In this document: positions 48,148 to 59,997 of the stretch, piece after piece
Numbering within the stretch: the first letter of the stretch is position 1
Layout: each line of letters begins with the position of its first letter
NCBI GenBank assembly: GCA_014058105.1
Contig: JACGCM010000178.1
Span: 868,001-932,000, forward strand
From: Kingdonia uniflora
Lineage: Eukaryota > Streptophyta > Magnoliopsida > Ranunculales > Circaeasteraceae
DNA: 64,000 nt
Direction of reading: 5' to 3'
Notes under the pieces: model-generated
The model's input: the letters and a program-made list of their open reading frames with translations, nothing else
The model's database searches: none
Told to the model about the DNA's origin: nothing
Program-made: the position numbers and the translations under genes

Positions 48148-50556
48148 TAAAAAATTATGTCCATCTTCCCTAAAATAGTCTACACGATCAATAACCTTAC
48201 TTTTATACTCTACCAAGATTATACCACAATATATGACATTCCTAAAATTATCAACATAATCAAAATTCAAAATTATCTGCATAGCTGTAAAAATTAGATA
48301 GTTGTATTCCACAATATATGCCACATGAATAGTTAACAAACACATTTATCTTATTCATTTTAGTTCATATATTCAATCTGCCTATTCATTTTGAGCTCTT
48401 AACGTTTAAGCTTATAATCACATGTAGTTACATTTAAAGAAGCCCGAATGATTCACTACACCACATGGTATTATCTCCCCCCTTGCTGCTCTCTTATCTT
48501 CCTCAGCAAGCTTATCCCGTGTGATCTCTCAAACAACTTCTTCACACAAAGTTATATTAACTCACAAAACACGTCACACCAGAAAAATTGATCATACTCT
48601 ATGCGCCTGCATTCATCATCTATCCCGCCTAACTTCAACGGCCACTCTGGTAACACAGTATTATAAGGCAGCAGGCAAAAGTATCGCTCACGGAGTTCAA
48701 CCACTTTGATATTTAACCTATCTTTCGTTGTATGATGAACACGCTGAGAACGTGTCCTCACCATGACCACTTGCAATCAATCAACAACAAGCCTTCCCTG
48801 CAAAAGATACAAGGCCTGGCATATAAGGATCACTACTTTATATAGCCAGCATGAAGATCTATGGAAATCCAACTCGTCTCCCCAACAGCTCTTGAGGAAG
48901 GATATATTTTTAAAGAACAAATTTTTGGAAACAAGAATATTAGCAGAAGCCCGAGAATATTGTGATAGCTAATACTTTCTATTTTATGAAATATCTCCTC
49001 AGATCTTATTCGCATAAGATAACACATCTGCAAAGATGGAGTTTGTAACAAGCAGTCAAGTACCTCCAGCAGTAGCTCCAATAATAGAACCTACAGCCAG
49101 ATATCATTTACCACCTACATAAAGACAACTATCAGTCAGTTCAAAGCTACAGCTCATGAACATACCAATCTTCTTAAAACCGTCCATTCCTCCTAGTCAC
49201 TTGTTTGCTTAATTCACCAAACGACCTCATTACATTTTTGGAATCCCCTATTTTCAACCTCACTTTCCACTACCTTTACTAATATACATACTGAATTCAC
49301 AACAGTTCGATTTGTTCACTAATACTCTGTAACAACTTGATGTTTATCGTACCAACACATTTCCAGACTTTCTTTTGATTATTTTACCTTTTTACATTTT
49401 GATTCATCTGTAGTTCGAATTATTATTTTTCTATATCCTACAAGTCAGTTCGCACGGAATACTATAAAGTTAAAGTTATAAATGCATAATAAAATTAGTA
49501 GAACAAAGATATTTCATTAGTTCGAATATCTCTTACATCTCAAAATTTATAGAATACTTAACAAATCACAATTCTTCTAGATATTTTTTACATATGGTTT
49601 TCCATATTATATTACATCAGTTCGTACTTCGAAACTCTTCCTCAAGAAAACTTGAAGAAGATGAAAAATTAAAGCATACTTTTAAGCTCTGATCCCCTGC
49701 ATGAATGGCCCAGGCAATCCAAGAGCTGGAAATCACTGAGGAAACTATGGTGTATGTGCTTGATCCAAGCCTCAATAGAAGGATCTTCTTTACGACAAGA
49801 GACGATGATTGTACATAAGAAAAAATCACTCCGCCACCATCTCTTCCACCATAGCCCCCACCACCTCAAGTAATAGATAAAGAAGCAGGGTCCTATTTCA
49901 TAGGTAGGACCCACTCACCAGTATGGTACCAGCGAGACTCCCTTGGATGAATGCCTGCCGTTTCATCTTCAGTTGTAATAGCTTCCACCGCCAGCATACG
50001 CGGCCCATTCCTACGCTCCTTCTCCGATGTCAACATATAGTGAAAATGCACCATCTGGAAATAATGATTCTCCGTCTCCACCACCTCCTCGTATGTCATA
50101 CCGTGGAAGGTAGGACACACCAGAATCGGCATAAGCAGACTTAGAGCCTGATTCACAAAGTACCAGAAGCAAAATTCTTCCACTTTTGCCAGAATCTTAG
50201 CCTCCCGATATTGTTGTCTAGTAGCTACCATCATCTTAAACTGCAAAAAGATTACAATAAATAGAAGAAAGACACAGAAGAAAAATTTAAAGAAATACTT
50301 GGTTAATCACAGCTGCAGTAACAAGCCAGAGTATTATTTAAACTGCAATCCACATTAAAGGTGACTTTCCAAATTCCCAACATTAGAAGGAATTTTCATA
50401 CAGCAATATTGACCAGAACCATTGGTTCTAGGAAACCCAATAGCTACAATAGATATTCATGAAGACGTATTAAAAATGATCCCCAGGTATTAATTATAGT
50501 ATTAATGAAGCTTCTCAACTAACACCACTTGCCCATAATATTTCTCATACTATTGG
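48148..50556 (-). other. Region between the accessory gene and PPT of T2
   Basis: Mostly non-coding. One minus-strand frame, 50246-49893 (117 aa, with MVATRQQYREAKILAKVEEF and MTYEEVVETENHYFQ), looks protein-like, but I do not recognise it and T1 offers no clear counterpart. It may be a further exon or chance. Confidence 0.35.
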
Positions 50557-50571
50557 CTGAGAGGGGACGGT

Positions 50572-51145
50572 TGTAATGGCTTATTCCGCATCTCAAACTC
50601 AAGCTTCATCTTCGACCATCATATGGCCACTCGACTTCATCAACATACACGTGGCACAATTAATGACACATTACAGCTACAAAGTCAATTCATCATTTTC
50701 GACCTCTACATTAATAGTTTGAGTCAATAAGTACTCTATCATTATTGAAGCTATTACAAAATAACAAGATCAGACCGTTACACAATAAGTTCAAAGGCTA
50801 TATATATATATATATATATATTGTAGCGTTAATAATTAAGAATAATAATGGTCGTTAAATGATCATATTAGAAGACCTATAAATTAGACCATAAAATTTC
50901 AGATGATGGATGGATAAATCCTGACTAAAATACTCTATAAAAAATGTACAGAGTAACTCTAGTAACAGCTAGGAACTATTAATAATATCTCTTTTTATAA
51001 ATCCTTTAGAGAGGTCGTGGTTTTTAACCTATTCAAAGGTTTTCCACGCTTAACTTTGTACTAGTATTCGTTCATTATTCATCTAAATGCTCTGAATATC
51101 CTTGGTGTAAAGACTAAGTTCGAGATACAAAATTAGGCTATTACA
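50572..51145 (+). repeat. 3' LTR of T2 (574 bp)
   Basis: TGTAATGGCTTATT to GGCTATTACA, preceded by the PPT TGAGAGGGGACGGT. A TA dinucleotide run of about ten units lies near 50802-50821. Confidence 0.82.
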
Positions 51146-52020
51146 ACCTATACTTAGGATTCTCACAAGTAATATTTTTTTGCGCTCCTTTCACATAGTT
51201 CATGGTCAAACTCAAGATTGGTGATAATTTTTCCTCTTTCAGTTCTTAATCATACGAGTAGCCTTGTAGCGTGAAAGCTTTTAGAGCACATTTGGCTTAT
51301 TATTATTTTCTTAGAAATGAACTTATTGTTAGGCAGTTGTCTCCCTTGTAGCAAACTATTCCTAATATAAATACTAAATTTTTCATACAGTGAGCAAAAA
51401 TCTATTGAAGGTATTAATTACAAAACTACAGTGAAGTGTACATTTTCAAAATATGCCAAACAAAGTTAAATTAGTCGCTGATAAAAAGATAATTCATCTA
51501 CCTTAAGATAGTCCAAAATATTCTAGTGCATACTTGGTACAATTTCAAAATTTAGGCTTTTCCATAATATTTATGTCAAGGTAAAATCAGTTTAAGTGTT
51601 TGGAAATTTATCAAAAATATATCATAAATTGTCAAAGTGCCATTATTTACCTTTTCTTCAGAAAACATTTAAAGAAATGGTTTCCTACCCCCAAACTTAA
51701 ATGTAACATTGCCCACAATGTTTGAGAGCAAGAAAATAAATGGAAGAGGAAAACTAAAATTTCTCACCCGAATGTGCTATGGGTTATCACCCATGAAGTG
51801 TTAAGTTTGTCGTCTTGAGCCAGACTAATATACCCCTATACTTAAATGATGTTGCAATGGTACTATAGGGGTACATAATATCAGCTCTGATATACTGGAT
51901 CATCTAGAAATGTTATCTTTTCTTAAAAGTGTAGAAATCTAACTACGGTTTTAATCGTTGGCCATTGACCTTAAAAGTATTTCTATTCTTAGGATCCTCC
52001 ACCTTCACAGCCCCATGAGG
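51146..52020 (-). other. X internal region downstream of integrase
   Basis: Reverse complement of the 3' non-coding region shared with Z (22952-24469) and W. Shows that the non-autonomous elements kept X-type 3' sequence. No coding. Confidence 0.65.
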
Positions 52021-53260
52021 AAAAATAGTTTTAACTGTAAAGGGGCCATGCCAACAAGATCATAATTTCCCAGGAAATAGACAAAACTTGGAGCTATAAA
52101 GCAATACATTTTCATTGGACTCGATGGTTTTACGAATAATTAATTTATCGTGAAAAGCTTTGGTACGTTCCTTATAAAAATTTTAACTTTTATAAGCCTC
52201 ATGATGGAGTTCATCCAACTCAGAAAGATGAAACGTTCTCTTGAACCCTGCTTGACCCATCTCAAAGTTAAGGGCCTTTGTGGCCCCAAAGATTTTTTTG
52301 CTCTAGTTCCACAGACAAGTGGCAAGCCTTCCCAAAGACAAGCTTATAGGGTGACATTCCAATCGTGATTTTATAAGTTGTTTAATAGGCCCAAAGAGCA
52401 TCATCTAGATGATTTGACCAGTCTTTGCGATCAGTTCGAACAACTTTTTCTAAAAAAAATTTAATCTCTCGATTGGAAACTTCTACTTGACCACTTGTTT
52501 GTGGATGGTAAGGTGTGGCAACTTAGTGAGTGATAGAATAATTTTTCAATAAATTTTGAAAAATACGATTGCAAAAATGTTTCCCACCATTACTAATAAC
52601 TGCTCGAGGAGTGTCAAAATGATTAAAAATGTTTTTCATCAATTTGACCACAGACTTATGGTCATTTCTCTGATATGCTACTGCTTCGACCCATTTGGAG
52701 ACATAGTCCACTACGACTAGAATATAAGGGTTTTCACGAGATGAAAGAAATGGGCCCATAAAATCTATGCCCCAAACATAAAAAAGTTTAATAATAAGAA
52801 TGTTGTTTAGGGGCATCATGTTGCGATGTGAAATATTATCGGTCCTCTGACATCTATCACAAGTAGAACAAAAGGTCTGTGCGTTACAGAAAAGGGTAGG
52901 CTAATAAAGAACAGATTGAAGAATTTTTACAGCCATTTTCTTGGCATTGAAATGCCCTCCATAGGCATAGGTGTGGCAAAACATAAGTACACTTCGGAAC
53001 TTGTCATTTGGAATGTATCTCCTAATAACTTGGTCAGAACAAAACTTATACAGATAAGAATCATCCCAACTGAAACGTTTAACCTCGTGTAGGAATTTGG
53101 TTTTATCTTGCTTAGACCAGTAGTCAGGTAATCGTTCAATAGCAAGATAATTGGCAATGTTGACATACCAGGGTAGTTGAATAATATCCATGAGCTGCTC
53201 ATCAGGAAATATCTCTAAGATAGGTAGGAGATCTTTACTACCTTCGATTAGAAGTCGGGA
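52021..53260 (-). pseudogene. Integrase of X
   Basis: Read on the minus strand. At 53191-52901 is the region before and including the zinc finger, with HTYAYGGHFNAKKMA and then STCDRCQR near 52860-52840 (His and Cys pairs kept). The core at 52819-52523 has YVWGIDFMGPFLSS (first Asp kept) and DYVSKWVEAVAYQRND. The usual ISDGG reads ISNGG near 52605-52590, so the second catalytic Asp is Asn. [15 protein letters not shown] follows at about 52500-52455 and keeps the Glu. The C-terminal part runs to about 52020 with stops. Confidence 0.82.
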
Positions 53261-54560
53261 TAAATGATCTGCTACAACATTTTTAACACTGTTCTTATCT
53301 CGAATTTTGATGTCAAATTCTTATAATAAGAGGATTCATCGGATTAACCAAGGTTTGGCATTCTTTTTGGATAACAATTATTTTAAAGCCGTGTGATCGG
53401 TGTTAATAATGATTTTGGACCCAAGAAGATTTGACCAAAAAATTTCTAATACAAACACAATGGTTAATAACTCTTTCTCAGTGGTAGAGTAATACATTTG
53501 TGCATCAATGATTGTGCGATTGGCATAGTAAATAACACGAGATTTCTTATCTACACTTTGCCCTAAAACTGCTCCAACAGCGTAGTCAGATGTATCACAT
53601 ATCAATTCAAATAGAAGATCCCAGTTGGGCAATTGGATGATTGGAGCGGAAGTTAATAGAAGTTTAAGCTTCTCAAAAGCTCTAGAACATTCATCATCAA
53701 AGTGGAAATCGGTGTCCTTAGCAAGCAAATTGCATAAAGGTTGGGATAATTTGTTAAAATCATTGATGAACCGACAATAAAACCCTGCATGGCCGAGAAA
53801 TGATCGAATGGCCTTAACCATCCGAGGAGAAGGTAAGGAAGAAATAATATCTATTTTGGCCTTATCAATTACTATCCCTTTGTTGGAGATGATATGCCCA
53901 AGAACTATCCCTTGTGTCACCATGAAGTGATACTTTTCCAAGTTTAGCACAAAATTGGTTTGTGTGCATCGCTCTAGCACGAGCTCTAAATAGTGTAAAT
54001 ATTCATCAAAAGAGGAATTGAACACTGAAAAATTATCCATAAAGATTTCAATAAAGTTATCAACCATATCAGAGAATATGCTCATCATACAAAGTTGAAA
54101 TGTAGCAGATGCATTAAGCAAACCAAATGGTATACGTTGATAAGCATAAGTCCCGTAGGGACACGAGAATGCAATTTTCTTTAGACCTTCTGGAGTGATG
54201 GGGATCTGATTTTATCCTGATTAACCGCCAAGAAAGCAATAATAACTCTTTCCGGCTAATCGTTCATGAATTTGATCAATGAATGAAAGAGAAAAATGAT
54301 ATTTTCTAGTGACCGTGTTCAACTTTTTGTAATCGATACAAACATGTCACCCAATGGTCATACGGGTAGGGATTAATTCATTATTCTCATTTTTGACTAC
54401 AATAATCCATGATTTCTTGGGTACAACTTAAACAGGGCAGACCCACTTACTATCCGAAATGGGGTATATGATACCCGAGTCTAAAAGCTTGAGAACTTCC
54501 TTCTTAGCCACCTTCATCATAGTTGGATTTAAACGTCGTTGCATCTCACACAAATATTTA
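53261..54560 (-). pseudogene. Reverse transcriptase and RNase H of X
   Basis: Minus strand. VCIDYKKLNTVTRKYHFSLS near 54340-54280, LAGKSYYCFLGG near 54255-54220 (the family has FLDG, so an Asp is lost), PEGLKKIAFSCPYGTYAY near 54200-54150, then an open 247-codon stretch at 54121-53378. This stretch carries IEIFMDNFSVF near 54030, where the catalytic DD pair reads DN. Downstream are GIVLGHIISNKGI, FLGHAGFYCRFINDF, and RNase H with DTSDYAVGAVLG and YYSTTEKELLTIVF. The long open stretch suggests moderate age, but the RT is inactive. Confidence 0.85.
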
Positions 54561-54832
54561 ACACCTTCATCGAGATTGATGTGATGCATGCATACGGTCG
54601 GGTTAATTTCCTTTAAGCCCTATAGCTGATTTATGCTTTCTGAGGACACTTAACAGTTTACCTTCCTGGTCAGCATCTAGATTGGAAACTATTATCATAG
54701 GTAGAGTTCAGAATCACCTAGAAATGCATACTTGAGAGTATTGGGTAATGGCTTAAGGTCCAGCAGGGGTGGTTTAACAATGAATGGAATAGGTAAAGTA
54801 GTTTATGGTTTAAGAGGTTCCTGTCTAGGTCT

Positions 54833-55393
54833 CTATTTGCACATGTTAAAAATAGAAGTTGTGTCGAGTAAGGTATTAAACTCTTCGACGATCGTGTTTT
54901 TATCAAACTCCTCACCAAAGTTTACAAGACATGATTCTAATGGGTCCTTAGAAAAGGATTTGGGGAAAGAGTTGTAAACTAGAAAGTCAATCATATTGAG
55001 CTCAGCCGCGTCATCAGAATCTGGCACTTGAGTATTATTTTTAAAAACATTGAGTTTGATTTTCAAGTCTCCCATAGATAGTTGTAAGACCCCATTGAAG
55101 CAATTGATAATGGCATGGGTAGTAGCAAGAAAATGGTGGCCCAATATGATGAGGATCTCACAGCTAGAATTTGTGACATCTTTAGTGTCTAAAACAACAA
55201 AGTCCGCAGGAAAAATGAGAGTATCAACCTTGATAAGAATATCCTCAAGGATACTATGTGGGTATCGTATTGGCCTATCAGCCAATTGAAGTATCATTTG
55301 GGTAGGTTCGAGTTCTCCAAGTTCTAATTCCTGATTAGCCGAGTAAGGTAAGACATTTACACTAGCCCTCAAGTTGAGTAACGTCATATCCAC
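54833..55393 (-). pseudogene. Protease region of X
   Basis: A 186-codon open stretch. LLNLRASVNVLPYSANQELE matches the Athila-type protease, where the family usually has DLGASVN. The active-site Asp-Gly pair here is Asn-Leu-Arg-like, so it is lost. TQMILQLADRPIRYPHSILE and VDTLIFPADFVVLD follow, then ILGHHFLATTHAIIN. The tail includes acidic residues linking to RT. It would have processed Gag-Pol. Confidence 0.78.
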
Positions 55394-55799
55394 TTTGTGG
55401 TCTCCAATTTTATAATAGATGGTTGAGCTTCCAAGATCTCAAAGCATAGGAGGGGTTAATGTCTCAGTCAAGAAGACTTTCTTATGTACATTGATTTTCC
55501 TTTTCCTAGTGCACGCATCCTTAAGGAATTTAGCATAAGAAGGAATAAGCATGATGGTATCGAGTACTGGAATATTTATATGAACTTTCTTAAATGTATC
55601 TAATAGTTCGTCAAATTGAATCCCTTAATTAGCCGGAAGAAGGCGTTGTGGATAAGGCACCTTTGGTTTAATACGTGCCTTTGGTACAGAAACAGATGAG
55701 GTTGGTTACTCCTTAGATTTCTTAGATTGTTTATGGTTGCTTACATCAACTATTTCACTCGTACCTACCTCATCCTCAATAAGAATTAGTGTTGGCTCA

Positions 55800-57440
55800 A
55801 CCTTAGGTATTTCAATTCAGTTATTAATTTGTCTACCACTTCGAAGAGTAGTAATGGCATTAAGGTATTTTGGGATTGAGCTAGAATCAAAACTTGGTGG
55901 CCCTTTCGGATTAGATACAAGCTGGCTAGGTAGCTTACCTGGTGGTCTCTCATGTAATGTATTTGCCAATTGTCCTATCTGAGTCTCTAAATCAGAGATA
56001 GATTGAGATATAGAATTTTGACTCACCAAAGTCTATTGTAGGAATTACATCATTTGTTGCTGAAATTATAATGCTTGTTTTTGACTTTCCATTGGTTGTT
56101 TTAAACTTTCCATTAATTTTTGCATGAAGAGAGCAAGGATGTCTTCCAAAGATGGTTTAGGTAGAGCGGGTGGGAAATGTTTGGATGACTGAAAGGATTA
56201 CTGAGATGCCTAAGGATAAGATTTAGAAAGGGGATTTTTAGGCAAATTATGACCTGAGGTTTGTGGCTCTCTAAAACATGAACTGGGTTGGTTATTTTTC
56301 TATGAAAATTTTTGGTGGTTCAGCCAAGTCGGTTTGTATGGGTCAAAGGGCTTCTTGTAGGTATTATTCAAAGTATTCACTTGCCCTTGATTATCATTCA
56401 TTTTATTGAACATGGGATACATTTGAGTCGCATGGGTTACATCATAACAAATGGTGGAACCCTGTTGCTGAACTTGGTTCATACTACCCTTAGATCGATT
56501 CATAGCCATAGCCTCAATTTTTTTGGTAAGAGTATCTAATTGGGCTTTGATGGTCGTTCCCTCACTCACTTCGTATAAGCCACCTTTCTTGCCTGTACGG
56601 ACATTTTTATACCGATCAAAATCTCACTGCTGAGAATTCTCAGCCAATGTATCAAACTTCTCATAAGCTCTATCAGGCTCAAGGTCATAGAATTTGTCAC
56701 TATGGATGGATTCTAGCCTATAACAATTCTCAGAGGTTATTCCACGAAAATAGATTTGGGCTAAATGTTGTTTTTCAAAACCATAATGGGGACATTGTGA
56801 AAGAAGATCATTATATCTCTCTATGCCTCGTAAAATTTATTACTTTCATTTTGAGCAAATTCAACAATTGTATTTCTAAAAGCAAGGGTTTTTCCAATTG
56901 AAAACCATTTGGTTTTGAAATTGGTCCCCATTTGGTCCCATGAATTGATAGATGTTGGTGCTAATGAATCAAGTCAATGACTCACCTTGTTTTTTAGTGA
57001 GAATGGGAATAAACGAAGGCAGACGAATCTTCAGAAATATGTTGATATTTTGAGAGCGCAAAATTTTTCTTTAATTCGTGGACATGCTTATAAGGGCTCT
57101 CAGAATCAAGCCCAAGAAATATAGGTAACATTTGGATCATACATGGTTTGATTTCATAATAATTTATTATGACGGTTTGTAACACGATACACGAAGGTAT
57201 ACCGCTCACCACTGGGGTCTAATAGTCCCTAAGAGATCTGGCAACAGCCGTGATTGGGGGCTCGACTTCTAGCTTAACTACAAGCTCAATTGGGGCAACT
57301 CAAGATGGATTGCCCTCCTCCAAAATTGGGGGTCTAGAGTTCTCTATTGTGCTGATTGGGCGAGGTAGTTGCCTTCTCCGCTTAGGTTGAGGTGGTGCGC
57401 CATAAATAGGCAAAGGTTTTGGTAAACTTTCTAAATGTTA
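55800..57440 (-). pseudogene. gag of X
   Basis: Minus strand. LPKPLPIYGAPPQPKRRRQL near 57425-57370, IKPCMIQMLPIFLGLDSESP near 57150-57090 and YKHVHELKKNFALSKY (Athila-type Gag core). MSEGTTIKAQLDTLTKKIEA is at 56569, and a VQQQGSTICYDVTHATQMYP stretch where a zinc-binding region would fall. KPSLEDILALFMQKLMES is near 56160 and QIGQLANTLHERPPGKLPSQ at 55985. Stops at several points. The section around 56030-56220 is the part retained in the ORFs of Z and W. Confidence 0.78.
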
Positions 57441-57544
57441 TTCTCTACGTGTCTAATTAATCATGCACAAACTAATATGCTATAAAATTAGGCACCCGAT
57501 ACAGTAAACAATCAATCAAACCTATAATCTAACACTTCAACATT

Positions 57545-58265
57545 TTTTAAGAAGTAATAATTAGGTCTCTTCTATATTCTTCTATGCTCACAAAAGGTTA
57601 GGATGGTCAAAGACTTTGGTTCCTACACTCACTTGCGTCACTATACTAGTACTAGCTTAGAGTAGATGTTCAGTCCTCACATCCGAGCGAGTCGCCTTAT
57701 CGTACGTCAGCACTTATAATGGTGACATCGCAAACCTACAACTAGTATTTCGCGGTACCAGGCTGGGGCCGTATCCTACGAACCAATGTTTGTAACCCGG
57801 TCTGGTACACCTATCTATGGGTGATGAAATCCTGCGGGAATCTTGCTACTTTTTATATTATCAGTTATTTTTAGGTCCGGAACATTCAATTTTCGCTTGA
57901 TACGAATTTCTTCGTATCCCTAATGGGTGGTCCCATTTGTTAGAGAACGTTTTGGGTGATGAAATCTTGTAAGTCTCTAACAGTTTTTACCTTTACTAAT
58001 GTTGGAAAGAAAAGAAATTTAAATACGTCAATAGGTCAATCTAACCACAACAAATATTTTATTAGAGCAGCGTATATTTGCACAGTCCACACGACTTTAT
58101 GTTCCTAATACCGGGGCAGAGTAGATATGAACCCCTTTTAGATGTCAAGTTTATAGAGGTACCAGCCTATTGGATGTGTTTCCCGGTAAAGTTGTGGCCA
58201 CCCCTTCACTTAGTGGGCAAAGGAAAGAAATTGCCCCTTCACTTAGGGGGCACAAGAAAGATTAG
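57545..58265 (-). other. Conserved leader of X
   Basis: Inverted match to 20480-21190 (Z) and 29030-29720 (W). Non-coding. The CCCCTTCACTTAG block is locally doubled near 58200-58240. Confidence 0.65.
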
Positions 58266-58774
58266 ACAGAAGCTTGCCAATATACTTTGTAAATTCCTCA
58301 TGATCTTTAAGTACCAACTTTATGACTATCCGTTCAAAAAAAGTAATAAATGAACATCGGCGTCCTTTACTGAGACTGTTTTTACTATTGTTTCAAAGGA
58401 TGTAACTCTTAGACGACTAAATAGAAAAATATGATATATAACAATTCGGAAAGAGTTTTGAATTATCTGAAACTTTTGTAGCAAACGTATTTTCCAATTG
58501 TAAAGTATAGATTGGCAAAAATTGTGAAACATTGAAAAACACACTTTAATAGCATTTTCGGCCCACTATACTACAACTTACTATATAAGAAACAAGGGAT
58601 TTAGAAATCATTGGAAAGATATGGATGAGAGTTATGAAGTCAACTTACTATTTCACCAACACCAATTATTTTAACCAATTAGAAGTAAATATTCAAACTA
58701 ACCTTGATAGCACACCAATTAGAAAAATTAACAACGAAAATTCGGTATTATAAATAATAGTTTTCAACGATGCC

Positions 58775-58792
58775 TCCCCGACAATGGCGCCA
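58775..58792 (-). other. Primer binding site of X
   Basis: Minus-strand TGGCGCCATTGTCGGGGA, two bases from the LTR. tRNA-Asp type with two differences. Confidence 0.8.
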
Positions 58793-58794
58793 TT

Positions 58795-59997
58795 TGATAA
58801 GAGGATTTTTGTGTCCTCTGACAAAATACCCGCTCAAAGTATGGTTATTGAATTGTAGCACGAATAAGTGGGATCGAATCCACAGGGAGGTTTGGGAAAA
58901 TAAATCCTTTTTAGGCCGAATAAGGTTTTATAAGAGATCGATTGAAAAGAAATAAATAAAACAAACAATTAGGAAGAGAATAGCTACAACTAGAATTTGG
59001 CCCAACCAAAGCAATATAGTTATTAGGTAGTTTTACTGGGTGGATTATTCATATCAAAAATCTTTGGTAAGGCATTTTTGATGTAAACAACAACCCTTGA
59101 TCCATGGTTAGGCATCTAGGATTTTGTCATAATATGCTTGCCTAAATATGATATGCAAGAGAAATTCTTTCAACTATAGTTAAGCTTGGTCGAATCTCTT
59201 CTAACAAGTCCTCTTTGTTTTTGCCCTAAAATCTGGTTTAATGGTTATAATACCAGATTTTGGCTAAATAGTCTAAATCTGCTTACTAGCTATGGTTAAG
59301 CCTAGAAGTTGATTATAGCTTTTTTAGAAGATTGTAAAAGAAAATAGATCCTTAAACTACAATATAACTATTGTTACTTGGGTAAGGGCTTCCTTCTAGT
59401 CATAGCTAGAAGGTATTAACCTTCTATCATTTCCAAGATCATTGCATGAGCTAGCTAACTATTTACAAAAGAAAATAATGAGAGAGGAGACAATTAAATA
59501 AAACGAAGACTTTATTTATTCTAAACTTGCTCTAATATGAAATGCCCAATTACAATGGGGGGGTTTCTTTTATAGGAGAAGGAACCCAAATTTAGAAACT
59601 ATACATTAAATTCTAAATAATTTTTTCACAATAATTTTTTTTAATATTACAACCAATCACCTACAATTCTTGCATATAATTCTCTTAAGTAATGTAGAGA
59701 TTTTTTTTCATGGAAACTCTTGCTTATATCCTCAATATAAAATATCTTCAAGGATCTTGGATGCACTTTCTCCTTTGATCTTATTATCTAAGAATATTTG
59801 TGTATATATTTACTCAATCTTGAGACCAAATATATTGTGTCTTTGACTTTTAGTGCTATGACCTGCTGGAGATTTCAAATATCCATCTCCAATAGCTTCA
59901 ATCAAACAAACGCGCAAAAGTACCAAAAATTAAATATAATGGACAACTAAAATACATGTTCGGGTATATTAAAAATATCATAATTATGTGCTCATCA
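58795..59997 (-). repeat. 5' LTR of X (1203 bp)
   Basis: TGATAAGAGG to GCTCATCA on the + strand, with the primer site at its left and the duplication AGGGC (59998-60002) at its right. Confidence 0.88.

Larger units (their letters stand above)
35568..51145 (+). mobile_element. T2: Tat-lineage Ty3/gypsy retrotransposon with antisense accessory gene
   Basis: Order: truncated 5' LTR, primer site, gag, protease, RT-RNase H, a second RNase H-like segment, integrase, a 44-bp minisatellite, a 220-bp duplication, the antisense accessory gene, PPT and 3' LTR. An extra RNase H, long 3' internal region and antisense gene are recognised features of the Tat/Ogre/Grande lineage. Many stops make it non-functional, though YIDD survives in RT. 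It lies inside X, whose integrase-side sequence resumes at 51146. Confidence 0.85.
14819..59997 (-). mobile_element. X: outermost Athila-like Ty3/gypsy element, minus strand, heavily invaded
   Basis: The boundaries are TGATAAGAGG at 14819 and GCTCATCA at 59997, flanked by AGGGC. On the minus strand the order is: 5' LTR 59997-58795, primer site, long leader, gag, protease, RT-RNase H, integrase, then a 3' internal part split by T2, and a 3' LTR split by Y. The left LTR piece and the 58795 LTR share private sequence (GATTGATTGAAAAGAAAGAA against GATCGATTGAAAAGAAATAA), supporting them as a pair. Coding regions are broken, and catalytic residues are lost in RT and integrase. About 20 kb is nested in the LTR and 15.6 kb in the internal region. 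The Athila lineage is inferred from gag and protease motifs and the tRNA-Asp-type primer site. Confidence 0.82.

Noticed and set aside
50802..50821. TA dinucleotide run
   Set aside because: Short microsatellite inside the T2 3' LTR. Ordinary.
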